Of a DNA stretch of 18,007 nucleotides, positions 14,421-18,007 are shown piece by piece. The DNA comes from Thiotrichaceae bacterium (lineage in GTDB: Bacteria; Pseudomonadota; Gammaproteobacteria; Thiotrichales; Thiotrichaceae). The notes under the pieces were generated by a model, which was not told the origin of the DNA, did not search any database, and saw nothing but the letters and a program-made list of their open reading frames with translations. The DNA lies in NCBI GenBank assembly GCA_027009095.1, contig JALVDG010000024.1, positions 1-18,007 of the forward strand. Reading direction: 5' to 3'. Positions within the stretch are counted from its first letter, which is position 1. Every line of letters starts with the position of its first letter. The position numbers and the translations under genes were made by a program.

Positions 14421-16001
14421 ATGCGCAACACAATACGTAAAATAATGTTTACGTCCAAAAAACGTATTACTCCAACCTGCCTTTTAGTATCGATCTTACT
14501 TCTAGGTGGTATAGTCGCGCCCTCAACCTATGCGGAAAACTCTGTTACAAACTCAGTTAAAAACATCTATGGCCCCGTAAAAGGAAGCGATACCCTAGGA
14601 AAAATAGTAGCTCAACATTACTCTGGATCGAATCTATCACAACAACAAATTATGATTGGCATTTTACGCGCTAATCCTGATGCCTTTATTGGCAGAAACA
14701 TTCACTTTCTACTCAAAGGTTCTACTCTAAGGCTACCTAGTGAAAGTCTAATATCTACTATAGATCAGGCAGAAGCAACGAATATAATCAAAGAACACTA
14801 CAGCTATTTTAAAAGAGGTGAGACAGGTAATTTTAAAATAAAACCTCTCGAAAACCTAAGCTCGGACAAAGCGAATAAAGATGATGGTACAAATATTGTT
14901 ATCTCTTCTCAAGATAACAAAAAAATTAAAGTAGATGATATTGAAGTACCTACCCAAAGAAAACCAAATGTCCCCCCAGCATCAACTACTGTAAGCAAAA
15001 CAACAACTACAAATAATGCTACCCATAATAGAACTAAAAATAATACTAGCAATGCTATTAAAGATATTGAATTAGAGTCTTTAAAAATAAAGGTATCACA
15101 ATTAGAAAATATACTATCTCAGCGTGGTCTTTCAACAACAACCACAAGTTCTGATAAAGATTTACAAAGCATTATCAATTTACAAAAACAAAAAATCAAT
15201 CAGTTAGAACGAGAAAAGGAAAATAAAACAAAGGAATTAAACAACCTAAAGAAAAAAATATCATCACTAGAGCTCTCTCTAGAAAAAATGACAAAAACAT
15301 TATCCCTAGATGATAAAGATAAAAGTGCTATTATCGCTCAATTAAGAAAGGATAATAGCCAGTTACAAAAAAAGCTTGCTTTTTTACAAGCTGAGTTAGA
15401 TAAAAAATCTCAAGAAGTAGAAGCTCTAAATCTCGATATTGCTAACTCAAAACAAAAAATAGAACAATTAGAAATAAAAATTCTAAATTCTAATAAAGAA
15501 AATGCTCTGCTTGATCAACAAATAGCAGAAATGGAAGCAAAACTTAAAACAATCAGACAAACACCCACTGCAATATCAGCTACAAATACCACTGCCAGTG
15601 AACAGAATAGTAGTTCTAGCCCATTTAATTGGAGATGGCTACTTTTACCAGCCTTTTTCTTACTTTCAATTTTAGCTTATTTATTCCAACGATCTATTTC
15701 TCAATCTAAAGAAGCAGTACTTATAACAGAAAAAGCACAGACGGATCTTTCCACACAGCCTATTGTTAATACTCATAATAGACAACCCTCGGCAACTGCC
15801 ATACAAAGTGTTCCCGATATTGTTGCATCAGTAAGCGAAGAAGAACCAGTAGAAGCATCAATTAAACTAGATATAGCTAGAGCATATATGGACATGGATA
15901 TGTCAGATGAAGCAATTGAGATATTAGAAGAGGTATCTGAAGAGGGAAGCCAAAAGCAATGTTTAGAGGCACGTAATCTCTTAGAAAAGCTTGTAGCTTA
16001 A
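14421..16001 (+). CDS. fimV: FimV/HubP-type polar landmark protein (compact form)
   Basis: FimV/HubP proteins are inner-membrane, peptidoglycan-binding polar organisers needed for type IV pilus function in Pseudomonas. This 526-residue protein has a signal peptide (about 1-38, basic start, hydrophobic core, cut likely after STYA). The FimV core/LysM-like N-terminal domain is at about 50-108 (IYGPVKGSDTLGKIVAQHYS; QQQIMIGILRANPDAFIGRN). A Thr/Asn-rich linker and a long Lys/Glu coiled coil (about 210-378) follow. A membrane span lies near 403-423 (WRWLLLPAFFLLSILAYLF), then an acidic cytoplasmic tail. The conserved FimV C-terminal motif is at about 475-526 (IKLDIARAYMDMDMSDEAIE; ARNLLEKLVA). 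It is much shorter than the ~900-residue P. aeruginosa FimV and lacks its extended cytoplasmic TPR region. ATG 14421 has a weak ribosome site; ATG at codon 9 is an alternative. Confidence 0.9.
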   Translation: MRNTIRKIMFTSKKRITPTCLLVSILLLGGIVAPSTYAENSVTNSVKNIYGPVKGSDTLGKIVAQHYSGSNLSQQQIMIGILRANPDAFIGRNIHFLLKGSTLRLPSESLISTIDQAEATNIIKEHYSYFKRGETGNFKIKPLENLSSDKANKDDGTNIVISSQDNKKIKVDDIEVPTQRKPNVPPASTTVSKTTTTNNATHNRTKNNTSNAIKDIELESLKIKVSQLENILSQRGLSTTTTSSDKDLQSIINLQKQKINQLEREKENKTKELNNLKKKISSLELSLEKMTKTLSLDDKDKSAIIAQLRKDNSQLQKKLAFLQAELDKKSQEVEALNLDIANSKQKIEQLEIKILNSNKENALLDQQIAEMEAKLKTIRQTPTAISATNTTASEQNSSSSPFNWRWLLLPAFFLLSILAYLFQRSISQSKEAVLITEKAQTDLSTQPIVNTHNRQPSATAIQSVPDIVASVSEEEPVEASIKLDIARAYMDMDMSDEAIEILEEVSEEGSQKQCLEARNLLEKLVA

Positions 16002-16020
16002 AAAATCATAAAGAAAAAGT

Positions 16021-16100
16021 GTAACTACTCAGCATAATCAGTAATTGCTTAGCTTGTGCTCTATTCTGTTCGAGTTCAAGGCAAAAGAGCGGAGTTTATG
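16021..16100. repeat. MITE-like repeat, copy B (right end missing)
   Basis: It begins with GTAACTACTCAGC (16021-16033), the same end as copies A and C, and shares CATAATCAGTAA, GCTCTATT and GTTCAAGGCAAAA blocks. Similarity stops near 16100 (GAGTTTAT), after which the sequence reads GGTAAGCGTCTGACAAACCC, unlike copies A and C. The right inverted repeat is absent. It begins 20 bases after the fimV stop. The remaining spacer 16101-16303 holds no gene that I can support, only AT-rich sequence. Confidence 0.65.
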
Positions 16101-16303
16101 GTAAGCGTCTGACAAACCCACCTAAATAAACGCATCGGGCAGAGGAAAAATATCACACTTAATGACCTCCTAGAGCTAAAAATACATCAATAATCTGAAG
16201 AAAATATCTAAATAAAAAATAAAATACCATAATCGAATAGTAATTCGTGTTGTATAAATATATAACAATCATATCCCATACATCACTTCATAATAAATTC
16301 AAA

Positions 16304-16441
16304 GTAACTACTCAGCATAATAACTGCTCAGATTGAGCTCTATTTTGTTCAACTTCAAGGCAAAATAGCGAAGCTTATAGGTATAAATGAGCACTTTTAA
16401 CGTAGAAATCGGGCAAAATAAAGTGCGAGCTGAGTAGCTAC
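16304..16441. repeat. MITE-like repeat, copy C (intact, 138 bp)
   Basis: The ends are GTAACTACTCAGC (16304-16316) and GCTGAGTAGCTAC (16429-16441), 13-bp terminal inverted repeats with one mismatch. Inside are two further hairpins: CTATTTTG (16340-16347) with CAAAATAG (16361-16368), and GCACTTT (16391-16397) with AAAGTGC (16420-16426). The internal layout matches copy A at 4137-4277. It has no coding capacity. It lies 32 bases before the start of the BON/OmpA-like gene, so it could affect that gene's expression. Confidence 0.75.
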
Positions 16442-16473
16442 AATCCAAGTACTTATTTAAAGGGAGACATGTA

Positions 16474-17655
16474 GTGATAAAAGCAACCCAAAAAAATATA
16501 ACATTACTATTTACCATGCTAATGGGGCCCATTTCATTATCCCTAATTATACTTTCTGTATATCTTATTCAACCAAAAGTAGAAGCGAAACTAACCTCCA
16601 ATGTACAATCTATTCTACGACAGAATAATATCTCTGTAGATGTATCCTTTTCAGGAAGAGATGGAATACTTAAGGGAGAGGTTGAAAATAAAGAAATATC
16701 GGATAATGCAGAAAGATTATCCCTAAGCGTTTTTGGTACTCGTGTTATTCGCAATCAATTAATCATTAAAACTCCCCCTTCAGAAACCCAGATTATCTCA
16801 AATAACGCTGCAAATATTAAAATAACGACTGCACTTCACACTTCAAAAAACATAAAAGACCAAGTAAAAAGAAAAAAACATCTAATAGTAGCTAAAAAAC
16901 AAAATAACGAACTATCTGATATAGATAAAATAATAGCTAATATGCAAAAAACAGCTCTAATTAAACCTAAAAAAATACCAGCTCAAAGAGTAGTAGAAAA
17001 ACGGAGTAATAATAGCAATATCAAAAATAATCAAACACCTATATCAAATAAAAAAGGAAGTGAAATTATTCTTGCTAAACAACAAGAATATCAATCACCT
17101 ATATTAATTCAAGACAAAAAAGAAACTGACATATTAATCAATAAACAACAGGAGAATAAAGCCCCTAAAATAGTAATTGCTGTTGCGAATAATCAAAATA
17201 TCAGTAAACCTGCCACATTAATATCATCAAAAAAAGAAAATAGAAGAAAGAAAAATCATGATCCTTTGCTTGATATTATTGATGACTTTAACGCTGCTTT
17301 AACGCCGAAAAGAAAACAACACATAAAAAATTCAGAGAATGTCAAAAACACTGCTAAACAACTAAAAAATATTGATTTATCTGCTATAAAATTTTTAGAA
17401 AACTCATCAAAATTAAAAAGTTCATCCTACCCAATACTTAATCAAATAAAAGACTCCATTAATACTTATCACTATGCTTCTATCAATATTGTGTTATATG
17501 CAAATGATTCAGATCTTGCTTATGCCAGAGGCGTTGCAATACGGAACTACTTAGCAAAAAAAGGAATTAATACCTCAAATATTGAAATATCGGGTCGCAC
17601 GATAAATGCAGCGACAAAATTATTAGTACCGATCACTATTAAAATTAATAATTAA
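16474..17655 (+). CDS. Membrane-anchored protein with BON-like region and OmpA-like C-terminus
   Basis: I do not recognise a named gene. The 393-residue product has one N-terminal membrane span (about residues 11-32, LLFTMLMGPISLSLIILSVY), placing the rest in the periplasm. Residues about 38-100 look like a BON domain (VDVSFSGRDGILKGEVENKE; RLSLSVFGTRVIRNQLIIK). The middle (about 115-300) is very Lys/Asn/Gln-rich and contains a degenerate 22-residue tandem repeat (KKGSEIILAKQQEYQSPI then KKETDILINKQQENKAPK). The C-terminus (about 305-393) follows the OmpA-like pattern (IKFLENSSKLKSSSYPILNQ; DSDLAYARGVAIRNYLAKKG), but the usual GHTD-type segment is degenerate. A cell-wall tether between inner membrane and peptidoglycan is plausible. 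The start is GTG with AGGGAG seven bases upstream. Its stop overlaps the convergent srkA stop. Confidence 0.65.
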   Translation: MIKATQKNITLLFTMLMGPISLSLIILSVYLIQPKVEAKLTSNVQSILRQNNISVDVSFSGRDGILKGEVENKEISDNAERLSLSVFGTRVIRNQLIIKTPPSETQIISNNAANIKITTALHTSKNIKDQVKRKKHLIVAKKQNNELSDIDKIIANMQKTALIKPKKIPAQRVVEKRSNNSNIKNNQTPISNKKGSEIILAKQQEYQSPILIQDKKETDILINKQQENKAPKIVIAVANNQNISKPATLISSKKENRRKKNHDPLLDIIDDFNAALTPKRKQHIKNSENVKNTAKQLKNIDLSAIKFLENSSKLKSSSYPILNQIKDSINTYHYASINIVLYANDSDLAYARGVAIRNYLAKKGINTSNIEISGRTINAATKLLVPITIKINN

Positions 17656-18007
17656 TTCCAAACTAAAGGGGGGTTATCTAATGCCGAAGACTGCTCCTTT
17701 AGGCTTAAAATATGATCATCCCAATAACGTGCCGTATAAAACCATGGAAAAGCTAGCTGAAACGCAGGATCTTCCGCACGTTTTGCTAGCCATGCAGCGT
17801 AATGGATCATCCTTAAGGTGCGTAAAGCTTCTATTAAATGTAATTCACGAGGATTAAACTCACGAAATTGCGTATAGCCTACTAGTAAATCGGCTAGTCT
17901 AGCGGTTTGATACTGTCGATTCCCTGATAAAAACATCCATAAATCCTGAATTGATGGTCCCATTCGAGCATCATCAAAATCAACAATGTGTAGTGTATCG
18001 TCCCGCC
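17652..18007 (-). CDS. srkA: Stress response kinase A, C-terminal part (5' end outside window)
   Basis: SrkA (YihE/RdoA) is a Ser/Thr kinase of the aminoglycoside phosphotransferase-like fold that protects Enterobacteria in envelope and oxidative stress. The reading frame is open to the right edge of the window, so the internal ATG at 17963 is not the start. Translation upstream of it gives RDDTLHIVDFDDARMGPSIQ, in which DFDDA is the metal-binding (DFG-equivalent) motif and MGPSIQDLW is diagnostic of the family. The C-terminus RYWDDHILSLKEQSSALDNP followed by PLVWN matches the usual tail. About 118 C-terminal codons are present. The stop codon overlaps the convergent BON/OmpA-like gene stop by three bases. 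Confidence 0.92.
   Translation of the reverse strand, partial: RDDTLHIVDFDDARMGPSIQDLWMFLSGNRQYQTARLADLLVGYTQFREFNPRELHLIEALRTLRMIHYAAWLAKRAEDPAFQLAFPWFYTARYWDDHILSLKEQSSALDNPPLVWN

Noticed and set aside
16308..16532. 74-codon minus-strand open frame across repeat copy C
   Set aside because: Generated by the repeat and the antisense of the following gene start; no ribosome site or domain.

Overview
The window is a chromosomal segment around the dnaA locus of an AT-rich gammaproteobacterium. The evidence is the divergent dnaA/rpmH layout, the order dnaA-dnaN-recF on one side and rpmH-rnpA-yidC-mnmE on the other, and the presence of FimV, SrkA and TrmB proteins of gammaproteobacterial type. 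I cannot name the genus; a Thiotrichales-like organism is a guess only.

Layout. Positions 1-2889 (minus strand) hold recF (5' part only), dnaN and dnaA. Between dnaN and dnaA lies a strongly structured 196-bp spacer. Positions 2890-3527 are the AT-rich dnaA/rpmH intergenic region, a candidate oriC with one perfect DnaA box and a long unexplained palindrome. Positions 3528-7362 (plus) hold rpmH, rnpA, yidC and mnmE. The yidD gene usual between rnpA and yidC is absent, and a ~140-bp repeat sits in its place. A beta-helix lipoprotein gene overlaps the end of mnmE (7359-8642). Positions 8658-10135 (minus) form a compact operon: a small membrane/coiled-coil protein, a bactofilin and trmB.

Positions 10375-14203 (plus) are the most interesting part. 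A FimV-like TPR protein, a receiver-like protein with a long linker and basic amphipathic tail, a small Ras-like (MglA/COG2229-type) GTPase and a protein with a winged-helix-like N-terminus and a divergent roadblock domain are tightly packed. A canonical roadblock/LC7 protein follows with its own leader region. After this comes a compact FimV (14421-16001). Together with the divergent bactofilin operon, this looks like a cell-polarity or type IV pilus positioning module, analogous in parts list to the Myxococcus MglA/MglB/RomR and SofG/BacP systems. That function is inference from domain content and neighbourhood.

Positions 16002-16473 contain two more copies (one truncated) of the repeat found in place of yidD. 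The window ends with a membrane-anchored protein that has a BON-like region and an OmpA-like C-terminus (16474-17655). Its stop overlaps the stop of the convergent srkA gene, whose 5' end lies outside the window. No tRNA, rRNA, CRISPR array or transposase gene was seen.
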